Source of the DNA: Nakamurella aerolata
GTDB taxonomy: Bacteria; Actinomycetota; Actinomycetes; Mycobacteriales; Nakamurellaceae
Assembly: GCF_013002705.1 (NCBI RefSeq)
Contig: NZ_JABEND010000009.1
Span: 95,718-159,717 of the forward strand
Length of the DNA: 64,000 nt
Reading direction: 5' to 3'
Shown here piece after piece: positions 51,706-60,919 of the stretch. The translations under genes and the position numbers were made by a program. Positions within the stretch are counted from its first letter, which is position 1. Each line of letters begins with the position of its first letter. Under the pieces are notes generated by a model. That model worked only from the letters and a program-made list of their open reading frames with translations, did not search any database and was not told where the DNA came from.

Positions 51706-52428
51706 CTACTGACCGCCGAGCAGTTGCTGCATCGTGGTGATCTCAGTCTGCTGCGCGGACGCGATGTTCCGCGCCAGCGCCTTCACCTGCGGATCGGATC
51801 CGTTGGCCAGCACCGCGTTCGACATGTCGATGGCACCCTTGTGGTGGGCGATCATCTGGGTGAGGAACAGCCGGTCGAACTCGGTTCCCTTGGCGGCCTT
51901 GAGCTTTGCCATGTCGGCCGAACCCATGCCCGCCATCTCGCCCATGCTGCCGGGAGCCATGCCGGCGTGATTCATGCCGGACATCGGGGCGGAACTGCTT
52001 GACGCTGGTACGCCCCACTGCTGCAGCCAGCCCTGCATCTGGCGAATCTCCGGGTCCTGCGCCGCCTTGATCTCGCCGGCGAGCTTCTTGATCTCGGGCG
52101 ATTCCGCTTGCGCCAGCGCAAGATCAGCCATCTCGATGGCACCTTGGTGGTGCGGAATCATCATGGTGACGAACATGACGTCTGCGTCGTTGTGTTGGCC
52201 TGCGGCGGCAGGCGAACTCGACGATGCGGTGGACGATTCCATCATCATGCCGGTGCCAGGAGCTGATCCGGGAGAACCGGCACCTGGGTCGGCGGTGTCG
52301 TTGCTGCATGCGCTGAGCACCAATGCGGTGGCAGCGGCGAACACCGCGGCGGTGACGCGGCGCCGGATCGCCGGCTGATCGGGGCCAGCGCGGCGTGATT
52401 GTGGTTGAGGGGTATCGATGGTGGACAT
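51706..52428 (-). CDS. DUF305 lipoprotein, Met/His-rich
   Basis: 240 residues. A lipoprotein signal (AAATALVLSACSNDTADPG) leads to two DUF305 metal motifs: FVTMMIPHHQGAIEMADLAL and FLTQMIAHHKGAIDMSNAVL. A Met/Gly-rich segment (MSGMNHAGMAPGSMGEMAGM) in between can bind copper. DUF305 proteins are cell-surface metal or copper-associated proteins. The ATG at 52428 is preferred. It follows a membrane protein gene on the same strand, a frequent partnership. Confidence 0.9.
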   Translation of the reverse strand: MSTIDTPQPQSRRAGPDQPAIRRRVTAAVFAAATALVLSACSNDTADPGAGSPGSAPGTGMMMESSTASSSSPAAAGQHNDADVMFVTMMIPHHQGAIEMADLALAQAESPEIKKLAGEIKAAQDPEIRQMQGWLQQWGVPASSSSAPMSGMNHAGMAPGSMGEMAGMGSADMAKLKAAKGTEFDRLFLTQMIAHHKGAIDMSNAVLANGSDPQVKALARNIASAQQTEITTMQQLLGGQ

Positions 52429-52517
52429 GTTTTGATTGCTCCTCGATGAAAAGTGGTCTGGGTCTGGGCAGCACGAGGCCGGCACTCGCAGAGCGAGCGC
52501 CGGCATCATGGGTCGGC

Positions 52518-53042
52518 CTATACCCGGATCACACCGAGGCGCAGATGCAGCGCGGTACCAGGCGGTCCGCGCCGATTCCGGCGTATCCACCGCACGCGGC
52601 GTAGCGGCGATCCCGTCGCCGGCGCGGAGCGCAGCGCCAGCGCGAGCAGCAGCAGCGTCCCGCCGACGACGAGGAACAGTACGCACGCCGTCATCGCCGC
52701 ATGATCGGGCGTCGGCGCCGCCGGGTCGGATAGCTCACCGGTGGGTTGCGCAGCTGCCTGGGCGGGCATGGGGTACGCGGGCTCACCGGTGGCGCCGATT
52801 GCAGCACCTTGGCGGTGCTGGGCCGCTGGGGCTTCCGATGGCCCCGATGCCACTACCGGCGTGGCGATCGGGGCGGGCATCGTCATCGACGCGGGCATCG
52901 TCATCGCGCCGTGGCCGGGCTGGCCACCGGTGCTCAGCACATGCATACCGACGATGCCCGCCGTGACGGCCAGGAGCAGCAACCACCGCAGCAGCGCAGG
53001 GCGCGCTGCCGGCGTTGTGGCCTGCTGACGGGCTCCGATCAT
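52518..53042 (-). CDS. Membrane protein paired with DUF305 (DUF6153-like)
   Basis: 174 residues. Membrane segment LLLLAVTAGIVGMHVLSTGG with the GMHVLS signature, a Met/Pro/Ala-rich exported part (MTMPASMTMPAPIATPVVAS), and a second segment MTACVLFLVVGGTLLLLALA. Such proteins often neighbour DUF305 lipoproteins, so a shared copper-related role is plausible. Start choice is uncertain: ATG 53042 is used, 53063 is possible. Confidence 0.7.
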   Translation of the reverse strand: MIGARQQATTPAARPALLRWLLLLAVTAGIVGMHVLSTGGQPGHGAMTMPASMTMPAPIATPVVASGPSEAPAAQHRQGAAIGATGEPAYPMPAQAAAQPTGELSDPAAPTPDHAAMTACVLFLVVGGTLLLLALALRSAPATGSPLRRVRWIRRNRRGPPGTALHLRLGVIRV

Positions 53043-53143
53043 CAGGCCTGTGAGCTTACGCATTCCGGCCCGACATGCGGTCGCAGACTCTGCCCAGCCC
53101 GCACCGGACCCTGACGTGACGAACCTGCGGCCGCAGGACAAAG

Positions 53144-54511
53144 ATGTGTGTCATGGCACTGCTCTCCCCCACGCGGGACCGGGTGATCCCGAGCCCCTCG
53201 GCCGGCATCTGGCCGGGTCTGTTCACCCCGCCGACGGCGCCGCTGCACGCGGCGGCGGCGAAGGCGCTGGTCCGGCATGCGGTCAAAAACCTGCCGCTCA
53301 GCCTGCAGTTCCCGGACGGTAGCAGTTGGGGAGCCGGCGGCCCGGCGCTGCAAGTACTGCAGCCGCAGAACCTGTTCGCTCGGCTGGGCCGGGACGGGTT
53401 GATCGGCCTCGGCGAGGCGTGGATGACGGGCGATGTGACGGCAGGCGGCTGGCTGCCGTCACATCCGGCCGGCCGCAAGAGCCAGCCGGACGATGCCACT
53501 TTGATCAACAGGGCCACCGACACTCTGGCGGCAGTGCTCACCATTTTGGCCGCGCACACCCGGTCGCTGATGCCGGCCGCCCTGCAGAAGCTGCGCGCGC
53601 TGTGGGAACGGCACACCCCCAGCGAGGAGGAGAACACCCAGACCCAGGCGCAGGAGAACATTCACCGGCATTACGACCTGTCGAACCGGTTGTTCGAGCT
53701 GTTCCTCGACCCCACCATGTCGTACAGCTCCGCGTTGTACTCCGAACCGATCCCCAGCCCCAGCGCAGACGACCCGGCCGCGACCAACACCCTTGAGCAG
53801 GCCCAGCTCGCCAAGATCGACTCGGTGCTCGACCTGGCCGGGGTGAAAAGTGGCAGCAGCGTGCTGGAGATCGGGTCCGGCTGGGGCGCCCTGGCCATCA
53901 GGGCCGCACAGCGCGGCGCAACGGTCACCACCCTCACCCTGTCGGTCGAGCAGCAAGACCTTGCCAGGCAACGCATCTCGCAGGCCGGACTGTCCGACGC
54001 CATCGACGTCAGGCTGGAGGACTACCGAGCCCACGCCGCCGGTCACCACGGCGACTACGACGCGGTGGTCAGCGTCGAGATGATCGAGGCCGTCGGCGAG
54101 AAGTACTGGCCAGACTATTTCGCGGCGCTGGACCGGGTGCTGCGGCCGGGCGGCAGGGTCGGACTGCAGGCGATCACCATCGGGCACAACGACTTTCTGG
54201 CCACCCGCGGCGCCTACACCTGGGTGCACAAGTACATCTTTCCCGGCGGGATCCTGCCATCGCTGCAGGCCATCGACGAGGTGCTGCGCGGCACCCGGCT
54301 GCGGGTCGCCCGTTCGGTACGGCTGGGACTGTCGTACGTGCCGACGCTGGCGGCCTGGCGACACACCTTCAACCGCAACCTGCCCGAGATCCACCAGGCC
54401 GGCTTCGACGACACCTTCGCCAGGATGTGGAACTTCTACCTGGCCTACTCGCAGGCCGGATTCGCCGCCGAGTACATCGACGACTGGCAGCTGCAGCTGA
54501 GCCGGCCCTAG
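53144..54511 (+). CDS. Cyclopropane-fatty-acyl-phospholipid synthase family methyltransferase
   Basis: 455 residues. An N-terminal lipid-binding domain precedes the SAM domain with ENIHRHYDLSNRLFELFLDP, SSVLEIGSGWGALAIRAAQR (SAM loop), YDAVVSVEMIEAVGEKYWPD and IGHNDFLATRGAYTWVHKYI. These are the CFA signatures; it would methylenate unsaturated acyl chains of phospholipids. The ATG at 53144 has AGGA 5 nt upstream; 53153 is an alternative. Convergent with the UDP-glucose dehydrogenase gene. Confidence 0.9.
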   Translation: MCVMALLSPTRDRVIPSPSAGIWPGLFTPPTAPLHAAAAKALVRHAVKNLPLSLQFPDGSSWGAGGPALQVLQPQNLFARLGRDGLIGLGEAWMTGDVTAGGWLPSHPAGRKSQPDDATLINRATDTLAAVLTILAAHTRSLMPAALQKLRALWERHTPSEEENTQTQAQENIHRHYDLSNRLFELFLDPTMSYSSALYSEPIPSPSADDPAATNTLEQAQLAKIDSVLDLAGVKSGSSVLEIGSGWGALAIRAAQRGATVTTLTLSVEQQDLARQRISQAGLSDAIDVRLEDYRAHAAGHHGDYDAVVSVEMIEAVGEKYWPDYFAALDRVLRPGGRVGLQAITIGHNDFLATRGAYTWVHKYIFPGGILPSLQAIDEVLRGTRLRVARSVRLGLSYVPTLAAWRHTFNRNLPEIHQAGFDDTFARMWNFYLAYSQAGFAAEYIDDWQLQLSRP

Positions 54512-54527
54512 CGGTTAGGCCGAGCCA

Positions 54528-55844
54528 CTAACCCTTGCGGCCCAACGGAACCAGCCGCAGCCCGGCGTCCAGCACCTGCTGCGCGTCCAGCAGGTTGCGG
54601 GCATCGACGATCACCGCACCGGGCGCCACCTGCGCCACCCTGGCGATGTCGATGTCGGCGAACTCCGGCCACTCCGTCAGCAGCACCACCACCCGCGCAC
54701 CCTCCGCCGCGGCATAAGGGTCGGCGGCCACCGGCACCGCGGGGTAGCCGTTCTTCGGCGGCAGATCGGCCTTCACGGTCGGGTCGTAACCGCGCAGCTG
54801 GGCCCGCTCGGTGTCCAACCGCAGCGCCACCTCCAGCGCCGGCGAGTCCCGCAGATCGTCGGTGCCGGCCTTGAACGTCAAGCCCCACAACGCGATCGGC
54901 ACACCGGCCAAGTCACCGCCGGCGGCCTCACGGATGCGGTCGGTGACCCGCTCCTGGGCCTGCTCGTTGGCGATAGTGGTGGCGTCGAGCAGCGGGAACG
55001 GCACGCTGTAGTCCAGCGCGATCGCGGCCAGCGCCTTGGTGTCCTTGGGGAAGCAGGAGCCGCCCCAGCCGGGGCCGGCCCGCAGGAACTTCGGGCCGAT
55101 CCGGTCGTCCAGCCCCATCCCGCCGGCGATCTCGTGGACGTCGGCGCCGACCACCTCGGCCAGCCCGGCGATCGAGTTGATGAACGACAGCTTCATCGCG
55201 AGGAAGGCGTTGGAGGCGTACTTGATCAGCTCGCTGGACTCGGCGGAGGTGATCAGCATGGTGACCGGCTTGCCGCTGGAGGTGGTGAGCCCGTCGTACA
55301 GCTTCGCCACCGCCTCGGCCGCCGCCCGGTCGTCCGACCCCACCACCACCCGGTCCGGGTTCATGAAGTTCTTGACAGCGGTGCCCTCCTGCAGGAACTC
55401 GGGGTTCGACACCACGGCGACGTCGTCCCTGGCGAGAGTGGCGGTGATCTGCTTGGCGGTGCCCACCGGCACCGTCGACTTGGTGACGAGCACGGCGCCG
55501 GGATCGAGCAGTGGACCGATCTCGGCGACCACCTGGTGCACGATGCGCAGGTCGGCGCGGCCGTCGCCGCCGTCCGGGGTGGGCAGGCACAGGAAGATGT
55601 ACTTCGCGCCCTCTGCGGCCTTCTCGGCGCCGTGCACGAACGTCAACCGCCCCGACTCGATGCCCTCCGTCATCAGCTCCTGCAGGCCGTCCTCGAAGAT
55701 GGGGACCTCGCCGCGCGACATCCGCTCCACCTTGTCGGGGTCGACGTCGCCGCACACCACCTCGTGGCCCAAATGGGCAAGGCAGGTGCCCGAGGTAAGT
55801 CCGACGTACCCGGTACCGATGACTGCGATCCGGCCTTCGGCCAT
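54528..55844 (-). CDS. UDP-glucose 6-dehydrogenase
   Basis: 438 residues. It has the N-terminal Rossmann motif RIAVIGTGYVGLTSGTCLAH, the central EFLQEGTAVKNFMNPDRVVV, the catalytic Cys in GPGWGGSCFPKDTKALAAIA, and a C-terminal UDP-binding domain (ALWGLTFKAGTDDLRDSPAL). It oxidises UDP-glucose to UDP-glucuronate for surface glycans. The ATG at 55844 is used, with GGGGAG 9-14 nt upstream, rather than one 13 codons earlier. Confidence 0.93.
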   Translation of the reverse strand: MAEGRIAVIGTGYVGLTSGTCLAHLGHEVVCGDVDPDKVERMSRGEVPIFEDGLQELMTEGIESGRLTFVHGAEKAAEGAKYIFLCLPTPDGGDGRADLRIVHQVVAEIGPLLDPGAVLVTKSTVPVGTAKQITATLARDDVAVVSNPEFLQEGTAVKNFMNPDRVVVGSDDRAAAEAVAKLYDGLTTSSGKPVTMLITSAESSELIKYASNAFLAMKLSFINSIAGLAEVVGADVHEIAGGMGLDDRIGPKFLRAGPGWGGSCFPKDTKALAAIALDYSVPFPLLDATTIANEQAQERVTDRIREAAGGDLAGVPIALWGLTFKAGTDDLRDSPALEVALRLDTERAQLRGYDPTVKADLPPKNGYPAVPVAADPYAAAEGARVVVLLTEWPEFADIDIARVAQVAPGAVIVDARNLLDAQQVLDAGLRLVPLGRKG

Positions 55845-55945
55845 AGGTGCTGCTCCCCGTTCTTTGAGGTTCTCGGTCGACATCCCGATTCGGCTGTGTC
55901 AAACCTGCGGGAGTAGGGCTGCCGTCGCATCGTACGCTGGCCAGC

Positions 55946-56908
55946 GTGACTGACTCGCTACGACGATTGGGCAACTCAGGGCTGGCCGTTTCCACTGCCG
56001 GCCTTGGTTGCAACAACCTCTCCCGCAAGGGCACCGCCACCGAATCCCTTGACGGTTCCACCGCGGTGGTGCGTGCCGCCATCGACGCCGGCATCACCCT
56101 GTTCGACGTCGCCGACATCTACGGGGCTCCCGCCGGTCGCAGTGAAGAATTTCTCGGCAAGGCCCTCGGCGGCGACCGAGACAAGGTGGTGATCGCCACC
56201 AAGTTCGGGATGGACGCCCGCGGCGCCAACGGCCCGGATTTCGGTGCCCGCGGCTCGCGCCGCTACCTCCAGCAGGCCGTTGAGCACTCGCTGCGCCGGC
56301 TCGGCACCGACTGGATCGACCTGTACCAGATGCATCAGCCCGACCCGGACACCCCGATCGACGAAACCCTTTCCGCCCTCGACGATCTGGTGCGCGCCGG
56401 CAAGGTGCGCTACCTGGGCTCGTCGAACTTCTCCGGCTGGCAGCTGGCCGACGCCGCCTGGACCGCGCAGGCCAATTCCCGCACGCCGTTCATCTCGGCG
56501 CAGAACGAGTACTCGATGCTGCAGCGCGATGTCGAGGCTGAGGTGATCGCCGCGGCCGAGGCCTTCGGCATCGGCATTCTGCCGTTCTTCCCGCTGGCGA
56601 ACGGGCTGCTCACCGGCAAGTACACCCGGGACAACGCACCGGCGGACGGCCGCATCACCAAACTCAAGCCGGCACTGCTGGAGTCGGCGCCGTGGGAGGT
56701 GCTGGAAGCACTGCAACGGTTCTGCGACGAGCGCGGCATCACCATGGTGCAACTGGCGTTCGGTTGGTTGCTGGCGCAACCGCAGGTGGCGAGTGTGATC
56801 GCCGGCGCCACCACGCCCGAGCAGGTGCACGCCAATGCCGAGGCGGCCACAGCATGGGAGCCGACCGACGCTGATCTGGCCGCGCTCGACGAGATCCTGC
56901 CAGGCTGA
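55946..56908 (+). CDS. Aldo/keto reductase
   Basis: 320-residue NADPH-dependent aldo-keto reductase (AKR TIM barrel). Catalytic residues Asp and Tyr are in ITLFDVADIYGAPAGRSEEF, Lys in KVVIATKFGMDARG, and His-like position in DLYQMHQPDPDTPIDETLSA. Coenzyme-binding part VIAGATTPEQVHANAEAATA is present. Physiological substrate unknown. GTG start with TACGCT (55933-55938) 7 nt upstream, so leaderless. Confidence 0.92.
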   Translation: MTDSLRRLGNSGLAVSTAGLGCNNLSRKGTATESLDGSTAVVRAAIDAGITLFDVADIYGAPAGRSEEFLGKALGGDRDKVVIATKFGMDARGANGPDFGARGSRRYLQQAVEHSLRRLGTDWIDLYQMHQPDPDTPIDETLSALDDLVRAGKVRYLGSSNFSGWQLADAAWTAQANSRTPFISAQNEYSMLQRDVEAEVIAAAEAFGIGILPFFPLANGLLTGKYTRDNAPADGRITKLKPALLESAPWEVLEALQRFCDERGITMVQLAFGWLLAQPQVASVIAGATTPEQVHANAEAATAWEPTDADLAALDEILPG

Positions 56909-56915
56909 GCGCCGG

Positions 56916-59165
56916 TCAGCTCCGCAGCGGCAGCACGGTGCCGTCCGGCTGCAGCGTGCCCATCCAGATGTCGGTGCGCTGGTCGATGGTGGACTGCGGC
57001 ACCTTGGTGAGCCACTGCGCCCACATCTGATGGCTCTCGGAGTCGTCGGGCTCGGACGGCATCGTCCCTGGGGCCCAAGGGATTTCGCCGGCGTGGAAGC
57101 CGACGACGACGATGGATCCCGGGTCGCCCCAGCTTTCCGCAACGGCCGCAAGGGTTGTCCGGGTCGGCCGCGGGACACCAAGCGCGGACACTCCGCACGC
57201 CTCCTGCGCGGTCGGCAGGAAGAACCCGAACGACGGGTTGCTGCCGACCACCAGCGTGCGGCGTCCGTCGATCACCTGGCACACCCGCTCGACGAACGGC
57301 TGCTGCCCTGCCCCCTCCCGAGCGGTGAACAACGGACCCCAGGTGAACGCGGGGTACAGCGACACCAGCAGCGCGGCGGCAGCCACCAGCCCGGCCCAGG
57401 CCGCGCGCGCCGTCGTCCCGCCGGTGCTGACCGTCCGTCCCGGCCGTGCCCGGCGGGCCCGGTAGGCGCGCAGCCAGGCCGGCACCGTCACCGCCAGCTG
57501 CCTGGCGGCGAACGCCGCGGCCACCAGCAGCCCGGGGGCGATCACCGGCAGCATCCGCCGGAACGCCCACACCTGATCCGGGGTGACGGCCGCCCAGTTC
57601 AGGTACACCGCCGCGGAAACCACGGCAGGGCCGAGGGCGGCCAGCGGTGCCGGGTCCCTGCGGCGCAGGCAGCGGTACACCAACCAGACGATGCCGATAC
57701 CGCCGAGCGCCACCAGCGCCCAGCCGAAGTACCAGGCGTGCGAGGTGACCGTGTACTCGTCGTACGAGCGCTCCGGGTCGACCGGCAAACCCTCGTAGGC
57801 CTGCCGATTCCGTACCGCTGACAGGGTTTTCGGGTCGGTCAGCCGACTCACCAGCCACAGCGGACGGCTGGCCAGCAGCACCAGGATGACGCCCGTCAGC
57901 ACCGCGATGGTGGCCGCGAAACCCGTCCGGTGTCTGGCCGCGTAACCGGCGAACGGGCCGGTGACGCCGGGCCGCAGCAGCCACAGCCCCAACCCGACCA
58001 GCACGGCGGTGCCGCCGATCAGCGGCAGCGTCTGCTTGGTGACGTCGCCGAAGTAGTTGGGGCTGTTGATCCAGGTCTCCGCCACCCCGAGCAGCGCGGT
58101 GATCAGGCTGCCCCAGACGAACATCAGCAGCATCCGGCGCACCTCGGCGCGGCGCTGCCGGTGTCCGTCGCCGCTGGCGAAGATGCCGGTGAGCGCGAGC
58201 GCCACCACCCCGCCGGCCACCACCAGCCAGCCGTCGATGCGGGTGATCACCGTGGCCCCGGCGAACAGGCCCGCCAGCAGCGCCAGCCGCGCGTCGCGCC
58301 GCCGGGCCGCGCAGTACAGCGCCGCCATGGCCGCGCTGGCCAGCAACAGACAGGACGGTTCGGTGTACGGGATCCGACCGAACGCGGCCAGCGGGATCGC
58401 GGTCGCCACCGCCACCACCGGCAGCAGCCCCCAGAGCGGGCCGACCATTCTGCGGGCCAGCGCATACAGCCCGATCAGCGCCAGCCCGGCCACCGCCACC
58501 AGCGCGTACAGTGCGCCGGCCGGGCCGAAGAACCAGCCAAGCAGCCCGATCAGCGCCGGTACCAGGCCCGGCCCCTGCACCCGCACCAGCGAGGTGGACG
58601 GGCGCCCGCTCCAGTCGGTGACGACGCCGGGCACCTCCAGCGCGGTCCGCAACGCGTCCGGCGTCACCGCGATGTTCTTGGACGGGTGGTCGATCAGGTA
58701 GAGCCCGGCGAGCGTGTACTGGCCGGGATCGCGCACCACGCCCATGGCCTGGCCGGCCAGCGGCATGTTGATGGCCGTCCAGGCGACCGCGATCAGCACC
58801 GCGAGGGTGACACCGAGCAGCTGCCCGCGGCTCACCAGCGGCACCGGCAGAATCAGCCGGCGGCTGGCCACCACCGCCACCACGATGCCGGGCAGCACCA
58901 GCCACCAGCGGAACTGCTGGGTGATCAGCGCCAGCGTCAGCACCACCACCACGGCCAGAAAGCCGGTGCAGAGCCGGTCCGGAAAGCTCACCCACCAGGC
59001 CGCGGGGCCGTGCTGCGCCGGTGTTGGCCGCGCGGCTCCCGCCGCCCGAGCGGGCCTGGCTGACCCAGCGGGCCTGGCCGGCCGTCGCGGCGCCGCCGCT
59101 GGTGAGGGGGCTGCCGGGTCGGCAGGGTCAGAGTTGGTGCGGGTACCCGACGCTGGTCGGCGCAA
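56916..59165 (-). CDS. Polytopic membrane glycosyltransferase (GT-C fold, ArnT/GT39-like)
   Basis: 749 residues with about 12 membrane segments. After a Pro/Ala/Arg-rich cytoplasmic head come LAVVVVLTLALITQQFRWWL and the first extracytoplasmic loop with MGVVRDPGQYTLAGLYLIDH (acidic motif). Next is GRIPYTEPSCLLLASAAMAA, then a C-terminal periplasmic domain (RTLVVGSNPSFGFFLPTAQE). It probably transfers a lipid-linked sugar to a wall glycan or protein. TTG start at 59165 with AAGGAG 7 nt upstream; its first 38 bp overlap pruA, so it is transcribed with the proline genes. Confidence 0.8.
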   Translation of the reverse strand: MRRPASGTRTNSDPADPAAPSPAAAPRRPARPAGSARPARAAGAARPTPAQHGPAAWWVSFPDRLCTGFLAVVVVLTLALITQQFRWWLVLPGIVVAVVASRRLILPVPLVSRGQLLGVTLAVLIAVAWTAINMPLAGQAMGVVRDPGQYTLAGLYLIDHPSKNIAVTPDALRTALEVPGVVTDWSGRPSTSLVRVQGPGLVPALIGLLGWFFGPAGALYALVAVAGLALIGLYALARRMVGPLWGLLPVVAVATAIPLAAFGRIPYTEPSCLLLASAAMAALYCAARRRDARLALLAGLFAGATVITRIDGWLVVAGGVVALALTGIFASGDGHRQRRAEVRRMLLMFVWGSLITALLGVAETWINSPNYFGDVTKQTLPLIGGTAVLVGLGLWLLRPGVTGPFAGYAARHRTGFAATIAVLTGVILVLLASRPLWLVSRLTDPKTLSAVRNRQAYEGLPVDPERSYDEYTVTSHAWYFGWALVALGGIGIVWLVYRCLRRRDPAPLAALGPAVVSAAVYLNWAAVTPDQVWAFRRMLPVIAPGLLVAAAFAARQLAVTVPAWLRAYRARRARPGRTVSTGGTTARAAWAGLVAAAALLVSLYPAFTWGPLFTAREGAGQQPFVERVCQVIDGRRTLVVGSNPSFGFFLPTAQEACGVSALGVPRPTRTTLAAVAESWGDPGSIVVVGFHAGEIPWAPGTMPSEPDDSESHQMWAQWLTKVPQSTIDQRTDIWMGTLQPDGTVLPLRS

Positions 59166-60780
59166 CGAAGGTCTCCTTGATCGACCGCGGCGATGTCCAA
59201 CGCATCAGGTTAGCGGCCGACCCGGCCTTGTCGTTGGTGCCGGAGGCCCTGGCTCCGCCGAACGGCTGCTGCCCGACCACCGCACCGGTGGGCTTGTCGT
59301 TGATGTAGAAGTTTCCTGCGGTGAACCGCAATGCCTGTGCCGCTTGGGCTATGGCGGCGCGGTCCCGCGCGATGATCGACCCGGTCAATGCGTACGGCGA
59401 TGCCTGGTCGGCCAGCGTCAGCACATCGGCGAAGCCGCGTGCGCTGTCGGCGGTGTCGTCGTAGACGTAGACCGACAGCAACGGGCCGAAGTACTCCTCG
59501 CAGAACACCGCGTCGCTCGGGTCGGTCGACTGCAGCAACGTCGGCCGGACGAAGTAGCCGACGGAATCGTCGTAGCTGCCGCCGGCCAGCATCTCGATGC
59601 TGTCGGTGGCCTTGGCCCTGTCGATGGCGCCGGACAGTTTGGCGAACGCGCGGTCGTCGATCACCGCTGAGGTGAAGTTGCTGAAATCTTCAACGTCGCC
59701 GACGCTGAGTCCCTCGACCTCGGCGATCAGCTGGTCTTTGAAGTCGGTGTCCCACAGCGACTTCGGCAGGTACGCGCGGGATGCCGCGCTGCATTTCTGG
59801 CCCGAGTACTCGAAGGCACCACGAGCCAGCGCCACCCGCAGCACCTCGGGGTCGGCCGACGGGTGGGCCACGACGAAGTCTTTGCCGCCGGTCTCGCCGA
59901 CCACCCGCGGGTAGCTGCGGTAGTCGGCGATGTTGCCACCGACGGTGGTCCACAAGCTCTGGAAAGTCTTGGTGGAGCCGGTGAAATGGATGCCGGCAAG
60001 ATCGCGGTGATCCAGCAGCACCTCGGAGATCTCCGGGCCGCGGCCGGGCAGCATGTTGATGACGCCGGCCGGCATGCCCGCCTCGATCAGCAGGTCCATG
60101 GTGAGCGACGCGGCCAGTTGCTGCGTCTGCGACGGCTTCCACACCACCACGTTGCCCATCAGCGCAGGCGCGGTCGGCAGGTTGCCGGCGATCGCGGTGA
60201 AGTTGAACGGGGTGATCGCGTAGACGAACCCCTCCAGCGGCCGGTGGTCGGTGCGGTTCCACACCCCAGCGGAATTGGCGATCGGCTGCTCCGCGAGCAC
60301 CTGTCGGGCGAAGTGCACGTTGAAGCGCCAGAAGTCGGCGAGCTCGCAGGCCGAGTCGATCTCGGCCTGCTGCACGGTCTTTGCCTGGCCCAACATGGTG
60401 GCGGCGTTGATGCGGGCGCGCCACGGGCCGGACAGCAGGTCGGCGGCGCGGAGCAGGATGGACGCCCTGTCGTCGAAGGAGAGCGCACGCCAGCCGGGCG
60501 CCGCGGCGGCCGCGGCCTCGACGGCCGCGACGGCGTCGGGCTGGGTGGCGGTGGCGCTGCGGCCGAGCACCCGGGCCTTGTCGTGCGGGGCGGTGACGTC
60601 GAAGGCGGCGCCGGACGGCTGTCGGCGCTCACCGCCGATGACGGCGGGCAGCTCGCGCGGATCGCTGAACTCCTTCAGCGCCCCTTGCAGTTCTTTCCGC
60701 TCCGCGGTGCCGGGGGCGTAGGTGAGGACCGGCTCGTTGACCGGGGCCGGCGGGGTGGTGACGGCGTCGATGGTGCTCAT
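59128..60780 (-). CDS. pruA: L-glutamate gamma-semialdehyde dehydrogenase
   Basis: 550-residue P5C/glutamate-semialdehyde dehydrogenase, the second step of proline degradation. NAD-binding FVYAITPFNFTAIAGNLPTA, catalytic Glu in PRVVGETGGKDFVVAHPSAD and catalytic Cys in FEYSGQKCSAASRAYLPKSL are present, with the C-terminal GARASGTNDKAGSAANLMRW. Length and motifs fit the monofunctional actinobacterial type. The ATG at 60780 has GAGGGAGCAG upstream. It is 139 bp downstream of the proline dehydrogenase gene with a 17-bp repeat between. Confidence 0.95.
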   Translation of the reverse strand: MSTIDAVTTPPAPVNEPVLTYAPGTAERKELQGALKEFSDPRELPAVIGGERRQPSGAAFDVTAPHDKARVLGRSATATQPDAVAAVEAAAAAAPGWRALSFDDRASILLRAADLLSGPWRARINAATMLGQAKTVQQAEIDSACELADFWRFNVHFARQVLAEQPIANSAGVWNRTDHRPLEGFVYAITPFNFTAIAGNLPTAPALMGNVVVWKPSQTQQLAASLTMDLLIEAGMPAGVINMLPGRGPEISEVLLDHRDLAGIHFTGSTKTFQSLWTTVGGNIADYRSYPRVVGETGGKDFVVAHPSADPEVLRVALARGAFEYSGQKCSAASRAYLPKSLWDTDFKDQLIAEVEGLSVGDVEDFSNFTSAVIDDRAFAKLSGAIDRAKATDSIEMLAGGSYDDSVGYFVRPTLLQSTDPSDAVFCEEYFGPLLSVYVYDDTADSARGFADVLTLADQASPYALTGSIIARDRAAIAQAAQALRFTAGNFYINDKPTGAVVGQQPFGGARASGTNDKAGSAANLMRWTSPRSIKETFVAPTSVGYPHQL

Positions 60781-60832
60781 GGCTGCTCCCTCGGGTGGGC
60801 GGGTGGCGCGATGCGCTGGTTTTGACAGTGGC

Positions 60833-60883
60833 GGTTGGTGGCGAGTGACGGTTGTTGGCGAGTGGTGGTCGGTGGCGAGTGCG
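60833..60883. repeat. 17-bp tandem repeat, three copies
   Basis: Units at 60833, 60850 and 60867 with consensus GGTTGGTGGCGAGTGAC, in the gap between the proline dehydrogenase and pruA genes. Confidence 0.75.
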
Positions 60884-60919
60884 GTGGGCACGTGGGGTTG
60901 GCGGCGCGAGTCCGGCCGG

